Assembly: GCF_006152145.1 (NCBI RefSeq)
Contig: NZ_VDFV01000004.1
Location: forward strand, 180,632-244,631
DNA length: 64,000 nucleotides
Direction of reading: 5' to 3'
Source of the DNA: Rubellimicrobium roseum
Lineage (GTDB): Bacteria > Pseudomonadota > Alphaproteobacteria > Rhodobacterales > Rhodobacteraceae
In this document: in pieces, positions 55,290-63,554 of the stretch
Layout: the number at the start of each line of letters is the position of its first letter
Numbering within the stretch: position 1 is the stretch's first letter
Position numbers and translations under genes: made by a program
Notes under the pieces: model-generated
The model's input: only the letters and a program-made list of their open reading frames with translations
Databases searched by the model: none
What the model was told of the DNA's origin: nothing

Positions 55290-57200
55290 TTGGCCGTCCG
55301 TTATCATAAACTGTTCGTCTTCGACCCTCGGGATCTGCCCGACCGGGGGCGCAGCTTGGACCGCGAGATCCTGAAGGCCGCGCGATCCGATCTCCGGATC
55401 GGGTTGATGCCGCTCGCTGACTCGGCCGTTCCGACATACCTGCGCGAGCATCTGGCTCAGGGCCGTGCCCGCCTGACGCCCCCGGGCCGCAGGGTGGACG
55501 CCACCTTGGTCGTTGCCGACCACGCGGGCATGTCGGCCGACCTGTCCCGAGTGAAGGCCGAGAGGATCGTTCCCTGGGACGGGCTGCCGGAAGATGACTC
55601 CGCTTTCGTGGCTGAGGGCGCGCAAGCCGTCAGTCCGGCCTTCGCGCGCCGTCCCGGCTTCGCGGCCGACCTCAGGGACCTTCCCCGCCCGCTCGGCACC
55701 GGCATCGCATGGCTCAGCGCACCGGCCCTTCGCGTCCTGCGCCGCCTCGCGGAGAAGCGACCGGAAGTGTTCGACCTGTCGGGGCCGACCTACCGGATAT
55801 TCGACTGGAACAGTGACGCCTTCTCCGACCTGGGTTTCGGCGATCTCGCGCCATCGCGCCTGGCACGGCGGCTCGACGTCTTCGTCTGCTTCCCGGCCGA
55901 GGAGGACTGGCCCCGCCACGACGCCCTGATTCGCCAGGCCTTGGTGGCCGGAGCCCGCGTCGTCCTGCCCATCCATGCCGAACGGCGCTTCGGCGCGGGT
56001 CCGATCCTCTGCGCTCCGAAGGATCTCGCTCCCCGCCTCCTGGCGTTGCTCGACACGCCGAACGACGATCCCCCCCGACTCCACACCGCACGGACCGGGG
56101 CGCCGCGATCCAGAAACCGTCGGCGACAAAGCATCCTCTTCATGCCGGCCGAGGGCGGGTTCGGCCATCTGGCCCGGACCTTGGCGGTGGGACGCCGTCT
56201 GTCGCCCAGCATCCCGGTCGTAGTGGCTACGCAGGCTCCCGCGATAGGATCCATCGAGGCACTGGGCTTGCGGGCGTCCTATCTGCCGCCGATGGACCTG
56301 ACCGCCAGTTCGGGCGCGGCCTGGGAAGCTTGGCTCCGGCACGAGCTCGACCGCCTGATCGAGACCCACGACGCCGGCGTGGTCGTCTTCGACGGCAACC
56401 ACCTCCGGCCTGCCCTGGTGCAGGCCGTCGCTTCGCGCAACGGCTGCCGGCTGGCCTGGATGCGCCGAGGCCTCTGGGGCCGCTCGACCAGCCGCTTCCT
56501 CCGCAACGCCCGCTGGTGCGATCTCGTCATCGAGCCAGGCGAGATAGCTGTCGAACGGGACCGGGGGGTGACGGCCGCGCGGCGGGACGAGGCCGTCGAG
56601 GTCGCGCCCGTCCGGCTGCTCGAACCCACCGAACTGCTTTCGCGCCCCGAAGCGGCGGCGACGCTCGGGCTCGACCCGACCGGGGTTTCGGTCCTGGTCC
56701 AGATCGGGGGCGGCCAGCGCCGCGACCCCGTCGGCCTCACGGACCGCGTGATCGCAGCGCTTCGCAGGATCCCCGGCCTCCAGATCGGCTTGGCCGAGGA
56801 CGGCCAGACCGAGCATCCCCTACGGCTCTGGCCCGATGTCACCTACGTTTCGGCCTTTCCGCTGGCACGCTACTACAACGCCTTCGACTTCTCGGTGTCT
56901 GCGGCCGGTTACAACACCTTCCTGGACGTCGTCAGCTTCGGGCTACCCACCATCTTCGTGCCCAACCGACATCCCTCGATGGACGATCAGGCGGCCCGGG
57001 CCAAGTACGCTCAGGACCACGCTGCGGCCTTCGAGCTGTCCGCGGGCGACATGGCGGAGTTCGACAAGATCGTGTCCCTGATCATGAACGACCGGGCGAG
57101 GGCCTATCTTCGGAACAACTGCCTGCGCCTCGCCCCCGAGAACGGCGCGGCGGCGGCGGCCCGGCTCCTGGAACGCCTGCTCCGCGCCGGGCCGACATGA
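55290..57200 (+). CDS. Large protein with C-terminal GT-B (MurG/GT28-like) glycosyltransferase domain
   Basis: A 636-aa protein from a TTG start behind GAGGTCGAGCTC. Residues 1-275 are unrecognised; 'LDVFVCFPAEEDWPRHDALIRQALVAGARVVLP' hints at a degenerate nucleotide-binding fold. From residue 280 a GT-B domain starts with 'SILFMPAEGGFGHLARTLAVGRRL', and its donor half ends with 'AAGYNTFLDVVSFGLPTIFVPNRHPSMDDQ', as in MurG and related UDP-sugar enzymes. The stop overlaps the start of the next gene (ATGA), so the two products are made together. The acceptor is unknown. Confidence 0.78.
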   Translation: MAVRYHKLFVFDPRDLPDRGRSLDREILKAARSDLRIGLMPLADSAVPTYLREHLAQGRARLTPPGRRVDATLVVADHAGMSADLSRVKAERIVPWDGLPEDDSAFVAEGAQAVSPAFARRPGFAADLRDLPRPLGTGIAWLSAPALRVLRRLAEKRPEVFDLSGPTYRIFDWNSDAFSDLGFGDLAPSRLARRLDVFVCFPAEEDWPRHDALIRQALVAGARVVLPIHAERRFGAGPILCAPKDLAPRLLALLDTPNDDPPRLHTARTGAPRSRNRRRQSILFMPAEGGFGHLARTLAVGRRLSPSIPVVVATQAPAIGSIEALGLRASYLPPMDLTASSGAAWEAWLRHELDRLIETHDAGVVVFDGNHLRPALVQAVASRNGCRLAWMRRGLWGRSTSRFLRNARWCDLVIEPGEIAVERDRGVTAARRDEAVEVAPVRLLEPTELLSRPEAAATLGLDPTGVSVLVQIGGGQRRDPVGLTDRVIAALRRIPGLQIGLAEDGQTEHPLRLWPDVTYVSAFPLARYYNAFDFSVSAAGYNTFLDVVSFGLPTIFVPNRHPSMDDQAARAKYAQDHAAAFELSAGDMAEFDKIVSLIMNDRARAYLRNNCLRLAPENGAAAAARLLERLLRAGPT

Positions 57201-59794
57201 GCGGCCCAACCTCGCGCGATCAAAGGCCGAAGCCGGTCAGGCCGACGGACGGCGACGACCGGGTAGAGCGTCTTGCCCGCCGGATCGAACGGCAGCACCA
57301 CCTGATCTCTCGACTCGCGGCGATGCTGGAGCAGCAGGCCCCCGAGGGGGCCAAGCCGCGTGTAGTGGTCCTTCCGCCCTTCGCTGGCCTTTCGGCGCCA
57401 CCCCGGGCTCAGCCAGAGTCCCGCCTCCTGATCGACTGGGGCCGGCAGCCCCCTCCCGCGCCACTTTCCCCTGCTCCGGGCCTCGACAGCTTCGGCCTCC
57501 TCCCGCGGGGCGGGCGGGCCGTGGCACTGTCGCTCCTGGGCCTCGGACAGGCCGAGCGCAAGGCCGCTCTGGGCGAGATGGCGGCGCGCCAGCGGACCGA
57601 TCCTGGCCTCCGTCCGGTGATCCTGACCGACAGCCCCGCCCTCGGACCGGCGCTGGAGCGCGGCTATGCTGTCGAATACCTCGGCGACGAGACGGCCGAC
57701 CGCCACCGTCGGATCGAGCAGATCGCCAGGAAGTGGGGGCTTTCGACCGCGCTGGTCCGTCGGGCCGGCACCGGCGGGTTCGCGGAGACGACGATCGAAG
57801 AGCTTCTCGGGCAAGCGACCACGACGGCCGCCCCGCCAGCACCCGACCCGGAGCCGCTCCCCCGCCCCGCCCCCGTGGCGATACGGCGGCGCGAGCCAGT
57901 GGCGCAGTTCCAGAAGCGCTCCTACCGGCCTACGCGGCCGTCTGCCTCGCCCGACGGCGGCCCGCTCCTGTCCTACTGCATCCCCGTCATGGATCGCGGA
58001 GCCGACCTCCGGGCGACCCTGGGCGCCAACCTGCGCGAACAGGCAGGCTTCGGAAGCCTTGTCGAGTTCATCGTCGTCTTCTTCGACCGCGATGTGGAAA
58101 CCCAGGACTGGGTCCGGCACCGTCATCGCCGCGAGATTGCGAAGGGACGGCTCCGGGTGGCCGTATCCGAGGCGCTGGATTCGTGGCACTTCGCGAAAGC
58201 CAAGAACGCCTTTCGGCCGCTGGTGCGCGGTCGCATCTATTCCAGCCTCGACGCCGACAACTTCGTGACCTCAGCCGAGACGCAGCAGGTCATCGACGTG
58301 CATGCCGTCCATGGCGAGCACTTCGTCTTCCACCACTTCTCGGGCACCTGGGGCGACGGGACCAGCGGCCGGATCAGCCTGCCTGCCTCGCTCTACCGCG
58401 AGGTGGGCTACAACGAGAGCCTGCTGCCCCGCCAGTTCGACGAGATCGACCTGATCCTGTCCGTCCTGCGGAAGGACCCGCGGGCCGCCCTGATCTGCCA
58501 TAGCGTCGAGCGCAACCTGATCACCCTGTCCGACCGGACGCGCGCCTTCGTGAGCCGCGAGGGCCTGCGCAACCCCTTCGTCCACACGCCGCCGGTGCCG
58601 CGCCGGGCGCCTCTCAACCCCCGGGGGGCAGAATACGTCCGCCAAGACGCCGTGCTCGCGGCGATGACCGACTTCAACCAGGCGCTTTCCTTCCTGTCCA
58701 ATTCGTCATCCACCCAGGCAAGGGACCGCTTGGTGGCCCTGGCCTATGGGGCACGGCAGCGGCTGGCGGATCTCATGACGGGCGAGGCGCTCGTGCGGAC
58801 GCTGTTCGAGGAGCCGGAGGCGACGCTCGCCCTCGCCCGCCCGGACCCTGCCGAGGTCTGCCTCTTCGCCTGCGTCCGCAACGACTGGACCTTCCTGCCC
58901 AAGTTCGTCGAGCACTACCGCCGGCGGGGGGTGGCCCGGATCTTTCTCGTGGACGACCGCTCCGACCCACCGCTGGCGGGGCGGCTGGAGGAGCCCGGGG
59001 TTCATGTCGTCGTGCCCAAGGCCGGAACCTTTCTGACCGCCAAGGGCCTCTGGCTCGAAGCCCTCATGAAGACCGTGCTTGCGCCCGGCCAATGGGCGCT
59101 GACCGTCGACGCCGACGAGTTCGTCGATACGCCGGCCGGGACCACCGGCTTTCCCACGCTCGCCGCGCGCGCCGAGGCGCAGGGAAGATCCTGGATCGCC
59201 GGGCTCCTCGTGGACATGCTCCCGGGCTCGGCCGAGGACCTCCTGGAGCTCGACCGCGATCCCACGGCCTTCGACCGGGTCCTCACCCGTTGCTGCCATG
59301 TGCCCCGCGCGTCGGACGCCGACTACCTGGCCCATTCCTCGATCCGCTGGGGCTTCGGGCGGCAGGCACAACTGTCCTGGACCATCGACGCCCGCTTTCA
59401 CGCCTTCGGAACCTTCGACTCGCTCCGCAAGATCCCCCTGCTGCGCTATCGGCCAGGTCTGCACCTCAACCAGGGCTTCCACGATCTCCACTTCTCGGAC
59501 GGCACGCCGCCACTGGGACCCCATGTCTGGGACGAGGACCCCGTCCTCGCGATCCGGCACTACAAGCTTGAAAAGCTTCTCACGGCCGCCGCGCGCGATC
59601 AGCTCGCCCATCAGGTTCGGGCCACCGGAGCGCTCCAGTACCACTGGCGCACGGCCGCCAACCTCCAACGCATCCTGGGCGAGGACGCGCAACAGGCGGA
59701 ACGCCTCCTTGGGTTGCCGACCCTGCCCTACCCGGACGGCGTCCTGCGCGCTCTGGACCTGCGGGACGGCGGCCCGGCGGCGGCCCGCGCCTGA
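57197..59794 (+). CDS. Bimodular glycosyltransferase (GT-A domain plus GT92/DUF23-like domain)
   Basis: An 865-aa protein. A short coiled segment (residues 22-48) and an unrecognised N-terminal region to about residue 250 come first. The middle part (256-460) is a GT-A-like domain: 'LLSYCIPVMDRGADLRATL', with the metal-binding 'SSLDADNF' (DAD at 352-354). The last part (553-860) resembles GT92: 'VCLFACVRNDWTFLPKFVEHYRRRGVARIFLVDD' with 'TVDADEF' (638-642). Two metal motifs suggest two transferase activities in one chain. The start ATG overlaps the previous stop. A role in capsule or glycoprotein decoration is inferred. Confidence 0.8.
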   Translation: MSGPTSRDQRPKPVRPTDGDDRVERLARRIERQHHLISRLAAMLEQQAPEGAKPRVVVLPPFAGLSAPPRAQPESRLLIDWGRQPPPAPLSPAPGLDSFGLLPRGGRAVALSLLGLGQAERKAALGEMAARQRTDPGLRPVILTDSPALGPALERGYAVEYLGDETADRHRRIEQIARKWGLSTALVRRAGTGGFAETTIEELLGQATTTAAPPAPDPEPLPRPAPVAIRRREPVAQFQKRSYRPTRPSASPDGGPLLSYCIPVMDRGADLRATLGANLREQAGFGSLVEFIVVFFDRDVETQDWVRHRHRREIAKGRLRVAVSEALDSWHFAKAKNAFRPLVRGRIYSSLDADNFVTSAETQQVIDVHAVHGEHFVFHHFSGTWGDGTSGRISLPASLYREVGYNESLLPRQFDEIDLILSVLRKDPRAALICHSVERNLITLSDRTRAFVSREGLRNPFVHTPPVPRRAPLNPRGAEYVRQDAVLAAMTDFNQALSFLSNSSSTQARDRLVALAYGARQRLADLMTGEALVRTLFEEPEATLALARPDPAEVCLFACVRNDWTFLPKFVEHYRRRGVARIFLVDDRSDPPLAGRLEEPGVHVVVPKAGTFLTAKGLWLEALMKTVLAPGQWALTVDADEFVDTPAGTTGFPTLAARAEAQGRSWIAGLLVDMLPGSAEDLLELDRDPTAFDRVLTRCCHVPRASDADYLAHSSIRWGFGRQAQLSWTIDARFHAFGTFDSLRKIPLLRYRPGLHLNQGFHDLHFSDGTPPLGPHVWDEDPVLAIRHYKLEKLLTAAARDQLAHQVRATGALQYHWRTAANLQRILGEDAQQAERLLGLPTLPYPDGVLRALDLRDGGPAAARA

Positions 59795-59888
59795 CCGGAG
59801 CGGTCGCGGCCCGGGCGGTGCATCCCGATGGAAGCGCAGCGGGCCGGCCCTAGCTCATGGCGCAAACCACAGAGCCAGGGAGGCCGCC

Positions 59889-60812
59889 ATGACCAGATTG
59901 ACCGCCAAGGACTTCTCGCCCGAGCTGCTGCAGCTCTACGACGGCTACGCTCATGGCCGGATCACCAAGCGCGAGTTCCTGGACCGCGCTGGCCGCTTCG
60001 CCGTGGGCGGCATGACGGGCATGGCGCTCCTCCAGGCCATGAGCCCGGACTACGCGCTGGCGCAGCAGGTCGAGTTCACGGACCCCGAAATCCTGCCCGA
60101 GTATGTCACCTATCCCTCGCCCGAGGGCCATGGCGAGGTGCGCGCGTATCTCGTGCGGCCGGCCACGCCCGTCGACGGCGCGCAGCCCTCGGCCGAAGCC
60201 GCCGGTCAGGGTCCCTTCCCCGCCGTCGTGGTCGTCCACGAGAACCGCGGGCTCAACCCCTATATCGAGGACGTGGCGCGGCGGCTCGCAAAGGCGGGGT
60301 TCCTGGCGCTGGCGCCCGACGGCCTGAGCTCTGTCGGCGGCTATCCCGGCAACGACGAGGAGGGCCGCGCGTTGCAGAGCCAGGTCGACCCCGAGCGGCT
60401 CATGAACGACTTCTTCGCCGCCGTGGACTGGCTCCGGGCGCACGAGCTCTCCACGGGGCGCCTGGGCATCACGGGCTTCTGCTACGGCGGAGGCGTGGCC
60501 AATGCCGCCGCCGTTGCGATCCCCGAACTGGCGGCCGCCGTGCCCTTCTACGGCCGCCAGCCCGCCGCCGAGGACGTTCCGCGCATCAGTGCCCCGATCC
60601 TGCTGCACTACGCCGAGATGGACGAGCGGATCAACGAAGGCTGGCCCGCCTACGAGGCCGCGCTCCGGGAACACGGCAAGACCTACGAGGCGCATGTCTA
60701 TCCGGGGACCAACCACGGATTCCACAACGACTCCACACCCCGCTACGACGCCGAAGCCGCCGAGTTGGCCTGGAGCCGGACGCTCGACTGGTTCCGGCGC
60801 CATCTGGCCTGA
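59889..60812 (+). CDS. Dienelactone hydrolase family protein, exported
   Basis: A 307-aa alpha/beta hydrolase. After a Tat-like leader ('KREFLDRAGRFAVGGMTGMALLQAM', about residues 27-51), the catalytic Cys is in 'GFCYGGG', Asp in 'YAEMDERIN' and His in 'GTNHGFHND', the Cys-Asp-His triad of dienelactone hydrolases. CAGGGAGGCCGCC precedes the ATG. The physiological ester or lactone substrate is unknown. A strong hairpin follows the stop. Confidence 0.9.
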   Translation: MTRLTAKDFSPELLQLYDGYAHGRITKREFLDRAGRFAVGGMTGMALLQAMSPDYALAQQVEFTDPEILPEYVTYPSPEGHGEVRAYLVRPATPVDGAQPSAEAAGQGPFPAVVVVHENRGLNPYIEDVARRLAKAGFLALAPDGLSSVGGYPGNDEEGRALQSQVDPERLMNDFFAAVDWLRAHELSTGRLGITGFCYGGGVANAAAVAIPELAAAVPFYGRQPAAEDVPRISAPILLHYAEMDERINEGWPAYEAALREHGKTYEAHVYPGTNHGFHNDSTPRYDAEAAELAWSRTLDWFRRHLA

Positions 60813-60882
60813 TCGGGAGCCTTGCCGCGACGATGGCCCGGCCAATGGTCACCGAAGCCGATTGACGGAATACGAAGGGAAT

Positions 60883-60908
60883 GCGACCCGGCCTGTCCGG
60901 GTCGCCTG
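60883..60908 (+). terminator. Hairpin after the dienelactone hydrolase gene
   Basis: GCGACCCGG (60883-60891) and CCGGGTCGC (60897-60905) form a perfect 9-bp stem with a 5-base loop, 71 bases past the stop. Confidence 0.65.
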
Positions 60909-61404
60909 ACCTCATCCCGAGCCTCCGATAATCTGCTTGCTCCACCCCCGTGCCACGCCTGCCCTCACCGGCCTTTCGTGACCTTTCGCTCACCACCGGG
61001 ATGAAATTATTCCTAGCGTCAGGCAGGCCCTCTTCCATGACATCCTGAGTTCTCTTCTGGTCGTACCCTTTGGTCCGTACCTGTCCAGGAATTGGCGTCG
61101 CGTGATGAACTACATGGGACGCGTACCGATCGACGTGACCGCGTCGGCGCTGACATCGTGGCCCACGCCCTTCCAGCCATGCTCGGGGGCGAGGCAGCCG
61201 GGGGGCTGCCGCATTTCGCGCTCGTGCAGGCGCTCTTGTCCCATTTGCCGGCCAAGGTTGCCCAGTCTTGGCTACCGGGGCCGAGGGCCTGAGCGCCCGC
61301 CTTGCCGCAGACTTCCTGTCGCCAGCTTCGATCCGCCGTCGACCGACATCGCCGCCGGCTCGGGACAGGACGACTTCGCGCGCGGCCACTCGCAGCGTAA
61401 CGGA
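60909..61404. other. About 500-base stretch without a convincing gene
   Basis: ORFs here lack good ribosome-binding sites or overlap badly. The plus-strand frame 61092-61292 ends in a peptide that looks protein-like ('AMLGGEAAGGLPHFALVQ', 'LLSHLPAKVAQSWLP') but has no clear start or family, and may be a decayed fragment. No tRNA or repeat was seen. Confidence 0.45.
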
Positions 61405-62703
61405 CTAATGCAGGCTCCGGCGGATCCGGCGCAGTCCGAACCAGGTGGCGACGATCACCACCGGCGCGACCAGGGCGGCGAGAAGCGGCTTCTCGACGCT
61501 CAGCGCCTTTTCCACCGGCCCGAGCAGATACATCGCAAGCCCGACCGCGTAATAGCTGACGGCCACGACGCTCAGCCCCTCGACCGTGTGCTGGAGCCGG
61601 AGCGCAAGGTCGGCGCGGCGGTCCATGCTTTCCAGAAGCCTCTGATTCTGTCCCGACCGCTCCACGTCGACGCGGGTGCGCAGCAGATCTCCCGCCCGCA
61701 GCGCCCGCGACGACATCGCCCCGAGACGCCGCTCCGTCGAGCCCACGGTCCGCATGGCCGGATCGAAGCGGCGGCGCATGAACTCGGCGAGAGTCTGCCG
61801 CCCGCCGAAGCGCGTCTCGCGCAGCGCTTCGATCCGCTGGAGCACGATGGTCTCGTAGGCCACCGTCGCCGACATGCGGAAGGCCGAGCGCGAGACCAGA
61901 TGTTCCAGCTCGGCCGAGATGTCGAGAAGGCCATGAAGCGTCTCGGCCGGCGGGGCCCCCTCGATGGCCATCGCCTCCACGAGCCGGGACAGGCGTGCGT
62001 CCAGTTCGGCCATGGGCCGGGCCAGCTCGCGCGCGACGGCGAAGCCCAGCATGGCCGTGGCGCGGTAGGTCTCGATCTCGCAAAGGTTCTGGACGATCCG
62101 GCCGACCCGTTGGGCGCCCGTGTCCTCGCGGACCCAGACGGCGAAGCGCATGTGCCCGGCCGGGTCGATGCGGAAGTCCCCGGCCACGATCGCCTGATCG
62201 TCCAGCACCCGGGACAGGGCCAGGCTTTCCGGCACGAACCAGTTGTCGGCCTGACGGGCGATGGCCTCGTCAGACGGGGCGGGCTCCACCCGGATCAGGG
62301 CCGAGGCGATGCGGGCCCCCGGCGCGGCTGCCAGCCAGTCGGAGGGAAAGAGACGCAGGAGGTCAGGATGGAAGGCAGGACCAAGGGTCCCTTCCTGCCA
62401 GCACATGTAGGTCACGAACTCCGTGTGGCTTTCCCACTTGAGCGTGCAGCGCCCGATCTGGCCGGTCCAGTGCGTGGCCCCCGGCGGCGGATGCGGCGCG
62501 CCGTGGCGGTCCAGCAGATCGACGAGATGCGCCCGCTCCGACTCGCGGTCGCGCGCGGCGCCCTCCTCGGGCATGAGCGCCAGGTACACCGCGTCGCCCG
62601 GCCCGGCGAGCGCGGGGCGGGGCCGCGCATGAAGCTCGTTGGCCAGCGCCACGCGCTGGGGATGATCCGGCGGCAGAGGGAGGACGGACTGGACGAGGGA
62701 CAT
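61405..62703 (-). CDS. DUF3422 family membrane-anchored protein
   Basis: A 432-aa protein beginning 'MSLVQSVLPLPPDHPQRVALANELHARP', the usual DUF3422 opening. A large cytoplasmic part carries a conserved Arg/Glu-rich region ('SRRALRAGDLLRTRVDVERSGQNQRLLESMDRRADLALRLQ'). Two membrane segments lie at the C-terminus ('GLSVVAVSYYAVGLAMYLLG', 'LLAALVAPVVIVATWFGL'). The function is unknown. Its start codon lies just after the decayed hypE fragment, 11 bases from that fragment's last codon. Confidence 0.88.
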   Translation of the reverse strand: MSLVQSVLPLPPDHPQRVALANELHARPRPALAGPGDAVYLALMPEEGAARDRESERAHLVDLLDRHGAPHPPPGATHWTGQIGRCTLKWESHTEFVTYMCWQEGTLGPAFHPDLLRLFPSDWLAAAPGARIASALIRVEPAPSDEAIARQADNWFVPESLALSRVLDDQAIVAGDFRIDPAGHMRFAVWVREDTGAQRVGRIVQNLCEIETYRATAMLGFAVARELARPMAELDARLSRLVEAMAIEGAPPAETLHGLLDISAELEHLVSRSAFRMSATVAYETIVLQRIEALRETRFGGRQTLAEFMRRRFDPAMRTVGSTERRLGAMSSRALRAGDLLRTRVDVERSGQNQRLLESMDRRADLALRLQHTVEGLSVVAVSYYAVGLAMYLLGPVEKALSVEKPLLAALVAPVVIVATWFGLRRIRRSLH

Positions 62704-62713
62704 GGGGCTCTCG

Positions 62714-63007
62714 GCAGATGCGGGGAAGCTGCTCTTCCACCAGCATGTCCACGATACGCTGTCCACCGAAAGCCGTCCGCATGGTCACGCGCCCCCGACC
62801 TTGGTCGAGCGCGCGACCGATCATCGCGGTGCCCCGCCCTTCGGGACGTGCCCGCAACGCGGCCAGAGCCGCCTGCGCCTGATCGGGCGGTACGAGGAGC
62901 ACCAGCGTTCCCTCGTTGGCCAGATAGACCAGATCAAGGCCCAGAATCTCGCACACGCCCTTGACCTCGGGCCGCAGCGGCACCGCCGTCTCCTCGACCT
63001 CGATTCC
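62714..63007 (-). pseudogene. hypE: Decayed fragment: C-terminal third of hydrogenase maturation factor HypE
   Basis: About 98 codons match the HypE C-terminus: 'AVPLRPEVKGVCEILGLDLVYLANEG', 'GRGTAMIGRALDQGRG' and the diagnostic ending 'GGQRIVDMLVEEQLPRIC'. The first 230 or so residues of HypE, including the ATP-binding domain, are missing; an in-frame TGA lies directly upstream at 63010-63008. After the terminal Cys the next codon is CGA where HypE normally stops (one transition from TGA), so the frame reads on into the DUF3422 region. HypE works in Ni-Fe cofactor CN-ligand synthesis; this copy cannot. Confidence 0.85.
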
Positions 63008-63328
63008 TCAGTCCGCCGCTCCGGCCATCTCGTCGAGCGCCGCAAGGCCTCTGCGCGTGCAGTCCCGTGCGGCTCGGAAGCCGGGGGCGGCAGCCAGCGC
63101 GTCCTCCATCAGGTGCCCAAGCCCGGCGCAACGGCCCGGCGAGCGGCGCGTCGCCGTGCAGGCCGCGCTGGCCTCCTCGATCCGGCCCCAGCGGTCCACG
63201 ACCACCGGCACGTCGAACACCGAATCGAGTACCGAGGCCATGCTGCGGCGGAGCGATTCCAGCTCCTCGTTCTGCCGCTCCAGATGTGTGACCAGCTCGG
63301 AGTAGGTCCGGTCCACGGCGCGCGGCAC
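63008..63328 (-). pseudogene. PAS-like sensor N-terminal fragment upstream of the hypE relic
   Basis: A 106-codon frame starts at GTG behind TGAGGCGAC. 'YSELVTHLERQNEELESLRRSMASVLDSVFDVPVVVDRWGRIEEASAA' is a coiled linker running into the first half of a PAS domain. The PAS core then degenerates and the frame ends. It is in the same frame as the hypE fragment and separated only by the stop. A HupT-like hydrogenase sensor kinase remnant would fit the neighbour, but this identity is inferred; it could be any PAS kinase, or an expressed short protein. Confidence 0.5.
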
Positions 63329-63554
63329 GTCGCCTCAGGCCGAGTCGCTGAACTCGGCCACCCCGTCCTGCGCGATGTCCTGGCTCAGGCCCAAGGCGCG
63401 GAAGTTATCCGGGACCGCGTCCCGGCAACAGCCGCCCGACGGGCGACCCGCGGCCGCACTCGGGAGCCGATGGTCCCCCCTTCACGAAGGCGTGGCGTTC
63501 CGGGCACCCGATGTGAATACTGGGGCAACCGACCTCTACACCTGAAGGACCCAA

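Noticed and set aside
63335..63481. Possible 3' end of another hydrogenase-cluster gene upstream of the PAS fragment
   Set aside because: The frame is open for only 48 codons after a stop and gives no recognisable family. Part of it overlaps small hairpins, so it is not called.
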